Shown in pieces: positions 37,776 to 51,410 of a stretch of 64,000 nucleotides of DNA; position 1 is the stretch's first letter, and the number at the start of each line of letters is the position of its first letter. The DNA comes from Cacajao melanocephalus (lineage: Eukaryota; Chordata; Mammalia; Primates; Pitheciidae). Made by a program: the position numbers and the translations under genes. The notes below the pieces were generated by a model. The model was not told the DNA's origin. It saw only the letters and a program-made list of their open reading frames with translations, and made no database searches. The DNA is taken from contig CAUYLG010075681.1 of the NCBI GenBank assembly GCA_963573385.1, forward strand, positions 48,641 through 112,640. The letters run 5' to 3'.

Positions 37776-40687
37776 AAAGGAAAACCCCTGCTTAGAATCA
37801 AAAGTACACCTCTTAACATGCACTGATGTTGCAGTATGCTCTTTTTAGAGGAGAAACCTCACGGAAAACAGAACTGACCAGGGCATACCACAGTAATTCT
37901 CCCTATTAACCGAAACTATGTCTTTTAAGGCCAGACCATGGCAAGCTCTGCAGGGGTGCCCTTGCCTGGGACTCTGTGAGGGTCGGCAGCAGCCACCTGA
38001 AGGCAGGAGAACATTTATTGGCATCAACTGACCAGTCTGGTTTTTCACAACCCCTGGGATCAAGGCACGCTCTGAGCTGGTGCTCCTGGCCACAAGAGAC
38101 ACAAGCAGAGCCGCCTCCCTGGGACCCCGCGGTGCCCTCAGCATCCCCAAGCATTCCCCATGCTTTAGGAGAAGCCAGGAACATGCTGCTGCTTCCTTCC
38201 TTCTTTCCAAAAGCCACGGAATACTCCTAATTCTGTTGGCAGAACATACTGTGCGAAGGGGGTTGTCTCTTCCATGCTCGGCTTCCTTGGGTATAAACAT
38301 CATCCGAGGGCGGGGGATTCCTGAGCCGTCAGCCCTTGAGCCTCAGCATACTGAAAGGTTCCCGAGGAGACAGAACACAAGGAAATAAAGACCTCATGGT
38401 CCCAAGCACAGTGACGGCTGCATGATTGCACTTCTAGCGAGATTTATATTGGCGTCTGTACTCACTCACAGTTCAAGAGGAAGATCTTGTTATCATTGCG
38501 TGCCCCGTCTAGCCTGCAGTTTAGAGGTCCCTCTTTGATCTACCAAATTTACTTGGGAAGATTCTTTATGCAGCCACCTGGGGAATGGCAGGGGTAGCTA
38601 GTCATGGACCCTGTAACCAGCGGTGAAGTGTGTGGAAGGAAAACTTAAGTCTCCTCCTGATGCGTCATTTCACCAGCCCAGGGAGGCCAGTGGCTGGAGT
38701 GGTCTCTGGCAATTTCCAAGGGGAGGAGTGTGGGAGAACTCAGAGGGCTGCGAGGGCTCTTCCTGCCTGGGGAGTGCTTGTGGCTTGGAATACATGCAGG
38801 CAGTTGTGCAGAGCCTGAGCTGCCTGTGTGTATACACACCTACATGTGTATGCTGTTTCCTCTGAGATGAAAATGTCAGACCCGAAATCTCTTCCCGAGT
38901 CCCCCGCTCTCTTGGCTGTCCCAGTTGCAGCGGGTGGGGCTGGCTGAGACAAACAGCTTTTAGTGCAGTAGCGTCTGGAGGCTTTGGGGGCTTAGTTGTA
39001 CTCCTCTTGTGCAAGCCCTTGTGTATGCTGTGGCTGTTCCCGGCTTCATGGGCGGTGCTACAGCACAGAGTCTTCCTGCTGCAGCCACCTCCTGCTGCCC
39101 CACCGCCCAGTCCTCCCTCGGAGCGTTGGCTGGGTCTGATGGTGCCGAGGAAAGCAGTGCCCATGCTGCCCATGCCCAAGAGGATGCCTTGCTTCCCATC
39201 ATACCAGGGCCAGCTGAAGACGGGCACAGAGGCCAGCAAGCGGGGGTGTGAGGTGAGCCCTCGTATATTGTGCTCAGCGGTTGCTCACCTCCTTTGTAAC
39301 CAGTTACATGACAGGGGACAAAAATTCTTAATTTTATTCCAATAAGATTCCAATGGGTACCAAGAGCCTAACTAAGAAGAGCTTTATGAATGTGAATTCT
39401 GACCATAGTGAATTGTCTTGTTGAGGGCAGGGATCTGAAGAAGACTGGGCCATTGGAGGATCAAGAGTGAATTATCTCCATGCTGATAATGCTGAGTCAG
39501 ACTAAACCTGGTATGCAGTAAGCCAAAGGATGAGGCAAATAACATGAAGGGGCGGGGTAAGAGAAAAATATTTTGATAGAAAAATCTGCAATCTCAACAA
39601 AGTCTACGTGGTGTCAGCTTTGACCAATCTTAAGCTGTTGAGATTTTCAGGTTTTTTCATGGATGGCTTGGTTGTTAGCAAGCAGCAGAAGTCTCAGAAT
39701 CCCTCTCCTCCCACTCTACAACCACCTGGACTCTGGACACGTACCTGGTGCATGTGGCGTGTCTCTGTGTCTCTGGTGACGCTAAATGGCCATCTCCCTC
39801 AAAGGCATTGTTCTTTTATTAGCAGTCAGGTCAGTGACCCATGTCCACGGAAGGCCTTCATGTCTTACTCAGTATCTACCCTCTTTGGTGTAATTTGGAG
39901 GTCATCTAATAAAGGGCAAGTTGCTTCTACAGAAACCGAAGTTGTTCCTATAGGTGGACAAGTTTTATGCCATAGAGACCAAGAGAACCAGATTCGCTCC
40001 TGCCGTAACCGTGGGCCTATTGGGAACCAGGGAACTTGCTGCCCAGCCCGCCAGGTCTCAGGTACTTAGTGTGTGTCTGGAACACCAGCAGTGTGTGCTC
40101 TCACATTCTCTTATTATAGGTGGTATTCCACTTACTTGTATAGATGGAGTTTTTGTTTATCTAGTTTTACATTGTCTCAGACACTGAATCAGTCGGAACC
40201 CTGATTTGGAACCAGAAATGCACATTGTGTTCATCCATGCTTTTGAAAATTTGAAATCTAAAATTCTACCTGAATAGATCAGGGCCCTTCCAAGTGGGGA
40301 CAGTACGTGGAAGCCTGAGATGACGAGGTTAGAACAGCCTGAGTGGGGCCTGTGGGGCCGGGCGTCCAGCGAGGGTCGTCAGCATGGTGCACTCCTGCCA
40401 AGAGGCTGGGTTTAATGGGGACATAGAAGAGACCATTTGGATTTGGTCTTTTCATGGTGACAGATTACCTTCTTCAAAAGAGTGGCTTTGATGTTATAAA
40501 GCTACTGTCAGGAAAACCACATGGTTCGAGTTGAATGGAGAGTGAAAATTCTGTGTACTGAAGCATGTACTCCGAGATTCGAATGCATACAAAGTTAGAA
40601 TCTTCTGACTGTGGCATCATTGCTTAATGTGCTTCGACAGCTATCCACTGTTTGGATGAGCGGTTAAATTAGGGCCTTACTGCATGC
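37776..40687. other. Intronic sequence, nothing recognised
   Basis: Unique-looking intron. An antisense open frame of 189 codons (38670-39239) and others overlap on both strands in GC-richer sequence, with no recognisable similarity. I take them as chance. Confidence 0.45.
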
Positions 40688-41141
40688 TGTTATGGGTTGA
40701 ATTATGTCCCCCTCTAAATACGTATGTTGAAGTCCTAGCCCCAGTTCCTCAGGATGTAACTTTATATGGAAATAATGTTGCAGATGTGATTCGTCAAGAT
40801 GAGGTCATACTGGAGTAGGCTGGGCCCCTTACCCATGACTGGTGTCCTTTTCCAAGGGGAAATTTGGACACAAATGCACACCGGACAAGAATTCCACATA
40901 AAGATAAAGGTGGAAATTGTAGTGATGCTTCTGTAAGCCCAGGGATGACAAAGATGCCAACAACCACCAGAACCTCCAGGAAAGGTCTGAAATGGATTCT
41001 CCTTCCAGCCCTCAGGAGGATCAGACCTGCTCGCATCTTGATCCTGGACTCCTGTTCCGCAGAACTGTGAGACGAGTTTCTTTTGTTTAACTCACCTAGT
41101 TCATGGCATTTTGTTATGGCAGCCATAGCAAACTAATACAC
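40688..41141 (+). mobile_element. LTR remnant of MLT1/MaLR-like type, sense
   Basis: It begins tgttatgggttgaattatgt, then gtatgttgaagtcctagccc, gaggtcatactggagtaggc, tggtgtccttttccaagggg and gatcctggactcctgttccg, and ends cagccatagcaaactaatac. TG and CA termini are present. Possible 5-bp target sites are catgc (40683-40687) and catac (41142-41146), one mismatch. It is a solo LTR. Confidence 0.75.
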
Positions 41142-41430
41142 ATACACTGAAATACTTCTAGGTTGATTAGTCTTTTAACCAAAAATCAGACCTTAGGAGT
41201 AGAAAAATATAAAGTTGAATAATTAGTCCTCAGATTAAGGAATGACACCTTAACTATTAAAGCAATAGATAAAATCATAGAGGAAGATTGCTAGATTTGA
41301 CCATGAAGAAAATTAATGCTATAAATTAATGCTATAAAGAAAATGTTAAACTGTTGATACACTGCAAAAGAATATTTGCAATATTTGTATATGCAATATC
41401 CTAAATAAAGAGCTCTTATAAATCAGTAAG
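41142..41430 (+). mobile_element. Old L1 fragment, sense
   Basis: Reads tgatacactgcaaaagaata, tttgcaatatttgtatatgc and ctaaataaagagctcttata, which resembles the late ORF2/3' region of L1. A 13-bp tandem copy (attaatgctataa) lies at about 41313-41338. Confidence 0.5.
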
Positions 41431-43250
41431 AAAAGGGTAAATCTCCTCTCTCTATTCCTTGATTTCTTTTTCTCCCAAGAGATTTTCCTACTCCCAATTC
41501 ATTCACTACTTCCATGAAAAAGATAACTTCTAACACCTTCTCTTCCCCCTTCTAACTTCTCACCTGGTACCCTAGCCTTGGGCTTAGTAGGCAGGACCTG
41601 CGATCAATGAGAGCCACCTGCTGTGTCTACCACCTGTTTGATCCATTGCCTATCAGCACCCACCTGCCTGCCTTCCCGCCCAAACAGGGAAGCACATCAC
41701 TCCATTTGCAGCTACCCCCTTTATTTTCTCTGGGACGTTGAGCCCGCAGTCATTGTCTTTTCCTTCCTCCGTGGTCAGTTTCATCCTCATTTCAAAATCA
41801 TTCCTGCTTGCATGCAGCCATGCCTTGACATGTCTCATCTAAGTGAAGCCCTCCCATAGCTACATTCATCTCCGGCCGCCGCTTCATTTTATGCTGCTTT
41901 TGTGCAGACCTCTCAGGACCAGCTGCTGGACTCCGTGTCTCTACTTCTCATCTCCTGGTTTCACCCCCAGCCACCCTAGTTGGCACCCCGTTCCACCAGC
42001 TGCCCAAAATGGGTCTCATCAAGGGGCCTTGTGGCCTGCTTCTGGTCAAGACCAGTGGCCAGTTTTGGGTGGCATCTTTGGTGGCATCTCAGCAACATTT
42101 GACACAGCCTTGTCATTCCTAGACACTTGCTTCTCTAAGTGTTTTTGACCCCAGCTTGTGATCTCTTCATCTCTCTGCTCCTTCATCCCTTTGCTGTCTC
42201 CTGCTCTGCCAGGCTGCTGGGTGTTTGGAGGCCTGCAAGCCTCTGTCCTCAGCCTCCCCCACTCTAGCAGTCTTCTTTCAGAGTGACCGCTTCTGGCCCC
42301 ATGCCATCAGATGCCATCCCTCTGCTCTTGACTCGGATCTATAACCAGGACAAGTCACTGCTGAGAGGTGCCCTCCACCTTCACTTGGGTCTCTAGTTAC
42401 CATGTGAAATTTAACACAAAATACGATCGAAGTATATTCCACCAAGGCCTCCTTGCCTCACTGAAAGGGATCCTCATCTGCTCAGTTGCTCTGGCCAGTG
42501 AAGAGGAGAGTATCCTCGATTCTCCCTTTGGACTCAGCTACAGATCCAGTCAACTCTTCGTCTCCAGCACGTCTCATAGCCAGTGCTTCCTGCCCGCTCC
42601 ACTGCGCTATCTCCAGTCCCAGCCGGGGACGACACAGCAGCCTGTCTCCTGCTCACCTCGCCCTGCCTTACATCATCCACAGCCCAGCAGCTCTTGTGCG
42701 ATTTCTGGAGAGTCAGCCAAATCCCACTATCCTCCCATCACACCTGGAATTAAATCCAAGCTCTCCCCTGAGGGGTGCACGGTCCCGTTCTCCATCCCTT
42801 CCCTCGTGGGGATTGTCACTGTTATGTACCCGCCCTGGCCTACTTGGTCCCTCACGTTTGCCGGCTCACGTCCACCTCTGTGCATTTCCCCTGTGGCGTC
42901 TCCATGCCGAGGGCTCTTCCCTGAGACCTTTTCTTCACGGCCACTTTGTCATCATTGGGGTTTCAGTTCAAACGTCTCTTCCTCTGAGGCCTTCCGGGGC
43001 TACTTTGAAAAAGGCAGTGCCCCCAGCTAGCCTCCCTCTAACACAGCACTTGCTGTGTTTCCGTGTTGTTCACGGTCTCCCGAGATTATCTTGTTTGGTA
43101 ACATGTTTGTTCTCTATTTTTACCTCTAGAACTTACCCTCCTTGCCCTCCCCGGACAGGTACAGGGTCTTTTACTCACTGCTCTGTCCACACCTCCAAGA
43201 ACGGAGCCCAGCATATCCTAGGCAGGCAAGTACGAGGGCGATGGCCTTGT
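41431..43250 (-). mobile_element. Probable L2 LINE debris, antisense
   Basis: From about 42760 the order of phrases matches antisense L2 3' sequence: agggctcttccctgagacct, agttcaaacgtctcttcctc, tgaggccttccggggctact, aacacagcacttgctgtgtt, tactcactgctctgtccaca. The pyrimidine-rich upstream part (41450-42760) may belong to the same element, but I am less sure. The open frames here (up to 286 codons, 42486-43346) follow from low stop-codon content and do not look like a gene. Confidence 0.5.
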
Positions 43251-45724
43251 TTTTGTAGAAGTTCCAGGTGCTCTTCTAGGGGGATGGTCGCCATTCCTTT
43301 GGCAGAGCCAGGATCAGAACCCAGCTCCCCAACACGGGTTTCCTAGCCCCAAGTCCCGTGGCCATTCAGGAGCAGGAAGAGGCAGCTGCCCTTAACAAAT
43401 GCATCCATCAGGAGCTAGGCTGATCACATCGAGTAAATCTGAGGCCTGGGAGTCACACCCAGAATATGTACTTTGTCCTCTCCTAGTGGAGTGGCAGAGC
43501 TGAGTAGAGTGCCCCTTGAAAGCGTCAGAGAAAAAGACCTCGGACACCCCTGTTAGTGTCTCAGTGACCTTGATGACCTCCAGAAGTAGTTTGCTGGGCT
43601 CACAGCACACTGCCCTGAAGAAGGAAAACTCTGGAAGCCCAGAGGGAGTAGCTGCACGAGAGACGGGGTCAACTGGAAACTCCCCGGGTGTTCGGTGGGA
43701 AGGGGACCTGTGCTCTGCCATCCCTGGGCTGACAGAGGACTTGGGATAAGGATTCCCAAAGGCAAAATTGAGGCTGGGTCTTCCTTACCGCCTTGGGTCA
43801 AGGCTCTGCCTTCTGTTCCCTCACAAATTAAGGCAGTGGTTAAAGTTACTGTTTTCAGATGAGGATAATCATTTTCCTTGATTTCCAAATGCTCCTTTTT
43901 AAAGCTTTTTAAAAATGCTCCAGCAGCCCAGCTTTTGTACCTGTGTGCTATTCAGTTCCTCTTGTTCCCATCAGGGTGGCATCCACGCAGCTAAAGCCAG
44001 CGGGGTTCTCTGTCTTCCGCTTGCTGGGCCTCTTGTCACTCACTGCTCTCCTTTCCACGGCTCCCTCTGGGTTCCCTCCCTCTTTACTGGTGGTTCCTTC
44101 TCAGCCTTCCTTGTTGGCTCTTCCTGTCTTTCCAGTCACTGGGGCTTAGTGCTTCCTCTCTCCTCTCTGCACTCCCACTCTGGCCAGCTGCGGCTATTCC
44201 CTCAGCTTTCCACCTTGTCCCTATGCTGTTTGCTCCCAGGTTTACATTCCCATCCAAACTCTTCCTCAACCCTCAGACTCCTGTTTCCAATTGCAACGTG
44301 GCACCTCCACGTGGGTGCTTAAAAGACACTGCCAAGTCCCCAGGTCCAAAGTCAGCATTCGATCCTCCCCTCCAGACGTGATACCTCCAAATTCCCATCT
44401 CAGAGTGGCAGAGCAGTCCCCCGTCGGAATTTCACTCCTCTTTCGAGTTTCACGCCACCTCAGCCTGGGTACCAGAATTGGACAGCGCCTGCCTGTCTCT
44501 GCTGTGGGACCCAGGCCTGGGCTTTGCCTTCCTTGCCTGTGTTGTCTTGAGAGCCTCCTGACTCAGCTGGTCCTCACCTGCCGCCTGGGAACGAGCATCA
44601 GTCAGCCCATGGCAACCTTTGCTGCCTTCGAGGACCCTCTTAGCCAGCAGCCCTTTGCCGAAAATATTTCCTTTGCCTTCCGCCACCTGACAGTCTCTGG
44701 ATTTTGCTTTTTGTCTGTCTTCCCTACTTGAATGAAGTTCCATAAAGTCAAGGGATTTTATTCCAGACCCAAATCCCAGCACATTGGTCCTGGCACCAAT
44801 GAGGTTCTCAGGGAGCATCTGTTGAGTGAGTCACAGTGAGTGCGCATCCCCACCCTCCCCATGCAGCTGGACCGGAGATGGCTTGAAGAGGTTCAGCCAA
44901 TCTAACTCAAATCTGAAAATATTTTTCCAAATTATATATTACATTTTAGGTTTAATGTTTCATTAAATTTTGATTACCACTAAAAAACCTTTTTTCAAAA
45001 AAAGATGTTACTCGTGGAAATCCCTCTTGTAATTCTGTAGCACTAATGATTTTGATCTGCTTTTTGGGTTATAAAATGTTGTGGTTAGATACCACATCTG
45101 TATAACCAAGGTCTTTATCTAGACACTGATAGATCCTAAGTGAGATTCTTTTGTTGTTTTGCTGAGATTGTTGTGATTCCAGTCAGAAGAGAAAATTGTA
45201 CTCTTCATTCCTAAATGAGCCATCTTCCATTAGTAGGTATATTTCATCTTATGGTCCACGTTTTCGGCCTCTTCTTAGGTAGTGGTACTTTGATGGATAC
45301 CCACGGTTGCTGACTTTGTGGCCAGGATGAGTGGAAGAGCCTTGAGCCTGGCTCTGCAGCCGCATTCCTATCTGGTCCCACTGGCCTGGCCAGGTGGGAA
45401 TGATGCCTGCAGCACCAGGGCTGCTTAGGCATCAGTAGGTGAAATGGATTTGGTTGTTGAATATTTATACCAGTTGGTTCAAGAGCCACTTCCTTTTATG
45501 GAGAAAAGGGTCTCCAGGGACATGAATGCATTAGAGGCTAGCATTTTCCCCAAAGATGTTCATGTGGAAATTTTCTTCCCACTTCACCCCCACTCATCTC
45601 TTTCCAAAGAAGTTGGTTCATTCAGTCAAGGCATGACAATTTGCAGACCCTAGAACTACAAACAGGATTCAGAGTCGGGAGTAAGTTTGCTGTGACTTAT
45701 TACCATCACCTGTGTCCAGCCAGG
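43251..45724. other. Intronic sequence; an unassigned old repeat at 43990-44480
   Basis: The part from about 43990 to 44480 (tcagactcctgtttccaatt, gtggcacctccacgtgggtg, cttaaaagacactgccaagt) looks like an ancient dispersed repeat, family unassigned. The rest appears unique. Confidence 0.4.
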
Positions 45725-46200
45725 AGACCAAAAAAGGAGAACGTATTTTAATTAAAAAAGTAACGTTCATAGTAAAAAAACAAAAAGCAAAACAAATGCT
45801 GCAAAAAAGTATTTGGTAAATGATGAGATTCACTTTCTTCTCCATTTCCAACTCCAGTCTCATTCTCCAGAGGTGAGCACTGTGGACAGTATCTTGTGTA
45901 ACACAGTTAACAGTATTTTTGTGATTATATAATTTCATTTTAAAGTTACTTTTTATGTGCATTTTTGTGATTTCCTCTGCAGCTTCATGGTACTTCATTG
46001 CATGGAGGTACCGTGATTAATTTAACTCAACCCTCTTTTGCCATCAAACAGCTCCGTCATTTGCAGTTCTTTCTAATAATGAGTAGAGCTGAAATGAACA
46101 TTCTCTTGCATAGGTCTTTGGTCATTAACAGGGAAGTGGATGGATAGACAGATGCATAGGTTGGTTCCCAGCAGTGTCATTGGTAGAGCAAAAGTTTTAT
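45725..46200 (-). mobile_element. Old L1M 3' fragment, antisense
   Basis: Reads agcttcatggtacttcattg, catggaggtaccgtgattaa, agctgaaatgaacattctct. This is the recurring antisense L1M 3' motif series. Confidence 0.65.
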
Positions 46201-49200
46201 GTGTTCATAAGAATATGGGTGGGTGTAGAAATTCATTTTTATAAATAATACCAAGTGCTGTATATCACTTATAATATGGTGGGAAGGCTTGTGACTTGGG
46301 AGCTGGCCACTGGCTGGGACTCTGCAGTTCCTCGCAGTGTGGCTTTGGACCAGTTCTCTCACTGCCCAGGGCCTCACACCACTGGGACTCTGGTGACAGT
46401 TCCCTGGGTGGTGGGGGGACCATGTCCAGGCAATCCATCACTTTGATTGGCTGTTTCTGTAGTTTCCAGAAACTCTAGACGATGTTTACTGAGCCTGTCT
46501 GGAGCAAATGGACAGACCCCAAGAGGTCTGATACAGCGGCATTTGCTTTCAGATCTGCCTGGAGACCTCTTGGAGTCTGAGAACTCTGGGCAATTGGAGG
46601 ATGGGGGTAAGATGTGCACAGTCAGCTTCAGGTACTTACTCTTCTTGGTGTTAGACCTTCTCAGCTGGTACTCAGTAGACCCTTTTTGTTTGCTAGGTTT
46701 TCAAGGAGTTAGTGCCCAAACGGCAGTGTTTCTGGCTCGTGTTTCTTCCCTGCTAGTCCAACAGACATACTCATGGCTGGCTGGAAGCTGCTGTGGGTCA
46801 CCGGTGATTTTGGCTTAGATTGTTTGGTTTTTAGTACTGAAAAAGTGGCAGGTTGGGAGTCCAAGGACTGCCAGTGAATATGTTCTGCTTTTTCAAAGAA
46901 ATCTCCGTAATTTCTGTTTTGCCTTCTCAGTTATCAGTACTTTTTGTGATTATATGATTTCATTTTAATGGTATATAAACTTACTTAAAAAAAATTAGTT
47001 ATAGGCAGTATAAAGATGATTAGTATAAATTATATTCATAGCAACTATATTTTGGAGATGAATTAGGATTTTGAGGGTAAAAGTTTTATCTACAAATACA
47101 TTTTCTTGAATGTTGTAATTAAATAAAAATATAGACCTAAGGGACAGCTCCATTTATGAAGTTTTTATCATATCTCTCATTTTCTGCATTATCCAGACTG
47201 AAGATGGTACTGGGGAGTGTAACCCTATTGTAGTGTTTTTGCGATTCTGCGCCTGCTGTGTCTCTCAGCTTCTCAAACTTCACTGTTTTCTAAATTTCCA
47301 GTGAATCTGCCAGTCTTCCTTCACCAGCCACTCCACTCATCCCATACCCAGCCCCATCCACCTGTCTGTCATTGTTCCGTCTGTCTAGCATGTGCCCCAC
47401 CCTCCTACCCTCACCTTCATGATTTTGTGTTCTCGTTACACTGGTACGAGGGCTTTTAGGGTGCCCTCTGCACACTCCAGCAACCCTCACCTCCTCCTTC
47501 CATCTTCCTCCATTTTGGAGTCCCCAGCAGCCCCAGCCTGTGAGCCCTTACCGTGGAAACTAGAGGAAAGCCATTCAGATAGGGACATCTTGGTGCAATG
47601 CTGAATGGAAGACTTGAACAGTCACCAGCAAAATGTTTTGGCTGAGAGGCTGAGAGTGGAAGAAGCTGTGGGTTTGAATGAAGGCCACAGCCCCCCCCCC
47701 CGCCTTTTTGATGAGTATAAAATTCAATCGTCGTAGAAGTGATAGAAGCAACTCTTTCCTAGCGTTCATTCACTAAGCGGATGAAGAGGTAGTGCATAGC
47801 CAGCAAGAGCAAGGAAGAGTGAGCAAGATGTAACCCTCTGTCCCGGAGCTTAGGAGAGGAAGAAAGACAAAAAACGTTCCCAGCAGCAGTGATAGACACT
47901 CACTGGATTGGCAGCAGGACCGCCTTCCCACGAGCCTGCATGACTCGCTCTGGAGAGGAGATGGTGCCGTGTCCGTGTCACATGTGAGGAACTGAGCCTC
48001 TGGGTACTGCAGCCTGCCTTTCTCTACTCAGCTCCATAGGGTTGGGATCTGGCAAAGCTGAGGATGGAAGGCCACAGAGGCCCCACCTTGCCAGTAATCA
48101 CCACATAGACCTTCTGTCCATCTACAGGAAAAACAGTTCAAGTGCTGTAAACTGTGTACAAGGAACAGGTTAAGGCAAGAGTCCCAAAGTTAATTCCAAT
48201 TTAAGAAAAACTTTCAGCACATACTCCTAGATATCATGGATGAGGTCAGTGAGATGTCAGAAGAAGAGGAAGATTTTAAATGTGAGATGATTTGGATGGC
48301 GAATAAGCTAGAGGGAGAAGAGAGAGAATGCTGGCTCTTCTCGTAGGTCTGAGAGGAAAGGTGAAATTCTCTTTATGGTCAAGTTTTGTAGCAATGTCTG
48401 ACTCAAGGGAAAATGCATAAACTGTAATTCTTAGTAAAATACAGTGGTGGCTTATAGCATCCTTTTGAAGTTCGGCACCTTCTAGAGAGAAGGGTGGAGG
48501 GGCACAGCCCTCGCAGTAAACCTAATGTGGTATCATGGTGTCTTCACATGTACCACAACTTCCTCCCAGTTGTCACCCATCTAATGGTTGAAGGGGGCAG
48601 CCATTCCTCCAACATGTCTCTCTGTGCCTGCTGGACCTGCCTCTGTCATGACCACACAATTAAAGCAGGAATTCAAATTATGGCATGTAGCCCATTTGGG
48701 GATCTCCAACATTTAGATTCAGAAAATATACCCAACAAGGAGTCATGTCTGAAAACAAATCTCTAGCTGACTGTAAAGCAAGCTAACTGTATCCCTGCTG
48801 GAATCTGAGCCCCAAAGGACAGTAGCTCCAAGAGAGCTCTGCCCCTCTTTGGGAGGAGCACTGAGGTTGAACCCTCAGCCCAGATTAAACCTTTCTGGAG
48901 ATGACCCCCGCAGGGACCCCGGTACTGAGGGTCACAGCCCAGATGCTTTTCATGCCATACTTTCTTAGCACTACTCCCCTTTAATCCACCAATGGAGATT
49001 TGTTTAAAGTCGTTTTTAATTTTAGTTTTGACAAAACGATCCTATTTTATGAAAATATGTTTTTCAAAATAACAGGCTATGCATATCCATTTTAGAAAAG
49101 TTTAAAAAAATGCAGATGAGCACATCAAAACTGATTCTTTCTAATAAGTCTGTCTACTTGGTATAAAACAAGGGTAGAGGCTACTGCTTCGAATCTTACT

Positions 49201-49399
49201 GTCCACTCACTTAGCCAGTGAGACCTGTTCTCTGCGGAAAGTCCCATTAGGGTCTCCGAAAACCATGATTGACTTTCAAGAATTCTTTTAGTTATTTCTA
49301 GAACTTTATCTCCTTTAGAAAAAAGGGTTTGTAAAGACAACATCTTAACATCTTTTTGATTCTCACTGAAAACTTGAAAGCTATTGATGGTAAAGCGGA
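46201..49399. other. Intronic sequence, largely unrecognised
   Basis: Includes a 12-base C run (about 47691-47702), a 46-bp patch (47482-47527) nearly identical to part of the L1 at 49543-49588, and a 33-bp patch (46935-46968) resembling 45911-45943. Otherwise no repeat or exon is recognised. Confidence 0.45.
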
Positions 49400-51200
49400 C
49401 TTTTAAAACTTGTTTATTTTTAAATTTTAGACTCGGGTACATGTGCAGATTTGTTACATGGATATATTGCATGATGGTGAGGTTTGGGTTTCTCCTGTAC
49501 TCACCGAAATAGTGACGATTGTATCCAATCGGTAATTCTTAAAACCTTCACCTCCTCCTTCCGTCTTCCTCCATTTTGGAGTCCCCAGTGTCTATTATTT
49601 CCATCTTTATGTTTATGTGTACCTATGGTTTACCTCCCACTTGTAAGCGATAATATGTAGTATTTGCTTTTTTATTTCTGAGTTACTTCACTTAAGATGA
49701 TGGCCTCCAGCTCCAACCATGTTGCTGCAAAGGACACGATTTCATTCTGTTTCATGATTCTATACTATTCCATGGTGTATGTTACCACTTTTTAAATACA
49801 GTCTACTGTTGATAGACATTTAGGTTGATTCTGTGCCTTTGCTATTGCGCATAGTGCTGTGATAAACATACGGATACATGTCTTTTTGATATAATGATGT
49901 CTTTTCCTTTGGGCAGATGCCCAGTAGTGGGATTACTGGGTTGAATGGTAATTCTATGTTTATTTCCTTGGGAAATCTCCATACTGTTTTCCATATGGGT
50001 TGTACTAATTTACATTCCTACCAACAGTGTATTTGGCTTCCTTTTTCTCCACATATATGACAACATCTTTTGTGGGGTTTTTTTTGGGGGGGGGCGGGCT
50101 TTTTTAGTGATAGCCATTCGGAGTGGTATAAGATATCTCTTTGTGGTTTTAATTTGCATTTCTCTGATGACTAGTGGTGTCTAGCATCTCTTTATATGTT
50201 TATTGGCCACTTGTATGTATTCTTTTGAGAAATGTCTGTTCATGTTCTTTGCCTATTTTTTAATGGGATTGGTTTTTTTTTTCTGGCTGAGTTGCTTGAG
50301 TTCATTGTAGATTCTGGGTATTAGTTCTTTGTTGGAAGCATAATTTGCAAATATTTTCTCCCATTCTCTACATTGTCTGTTACTGCACAGAATCTTTTTA
50401 GTTTAATTAAGTCCATTTGTCTATTTTTATTCTTGCTGCATTGCTTTTGGGGGCTTAGTCATAAGTTCTTTGCCTAGGCCAAAGTCTCAACTTTTTTTCC
50501 TAGGTTTTCTTCTATGCTTTTTATGCTTTCAAGTCTTACATTGAAGTCTTTAATCCATCTTGAGTTAACTTCTATACATGGTGAGAGACAGGGGCCCAGT
50601 TTCATTGTTCTACATCTGGCTAGAATTTCCTATAGATTTTTCAGTTTGTGTGGATAGAGATGTTCATAGAGATAGCCAATTTTCCCAGCACCATTTATTG
50701 AATAGTGTCCTTTCCCCGTTGTTTATTTTTGTGAACTTGGCTAAAGATCAGTTGGTTGTAGGTATGTGGCTTTATTTCTGTGTTCTTTATTCCATTCCAT
50801 TGATTTATATATCTGTTTTTGTACCAGTATCATGCTGTTTTAGTTCCTTCAGCGATATAATTTGAAGTCAAGTCATATGATACCTCTGGCTTTGTTCTTT
50901 TTGCTTAGGATTGCTGTGGCTATTCAAGCTCTTTTTTTTGTTTGTTTGTTCCACATGAACGTTACAATCATTTTTTTTCTAATTCTGTGAAGAATGACAT
51001 TGGAAATTTGATAGAAATTATGTTGAATCTGTAGATTGCTTTGGGGGTAGTTATGGTAATTTTAATGTTACTGATTCTTCCAATCCATGAGCATGGGCTG
51101 TCTTTCCATTTGTTTGTGCCATCTGCGATTCCTTTTATCAGGGTTTTGTAGTTTTCCTTGTCAAGATCTTTCACCTCTTTGGTTAGATGTATTCCTAGGT

Positions 51201-51232
51201 ATTGTGTGTGTGTATGTTGTGTGTGTGTGGCT
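51201..51232. repeat. (TG)n microsatellite inside L1
   Basis: Two TG blocks split by tatgt: tgtgtgtgtgtatgttgtgt and on. Absent from L1 consensus as I recall it, so a secondary expansion. Confidence 0.75.
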
Positions 51233-51410
51233 GTTTTAAACAGGATCGAGTTCTTGATTTCGTTCTCAGCTTGAAAATTATTGTTGTATAGAAGTGCTAA
51301 TGATTTTTATATGCTGATTTTGTATTCTGAAACTTTACTGAAGTCATTTATCAAGTCTAGGAGTCGTGGAGGTGTCTTTAGGGTTTTCTAAATAGAAGAG
51401 TATGTCATCA

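Noticed and set aside
38670..39239. A 189-codon antisense open frame
   Set aside because: Several overlapping frames occur on both strands in GC-richer intron, and the peptide has no recognisable motif.
42486..43346. A 286-codon open frame on the + strand, the longest in the window
   Set aside because: It overlaps a second frame, has no recognisable domain, and lies in pyrimidine-rich L2-like sequence where stop codons are rare. No splice or promoter context supports a gene.
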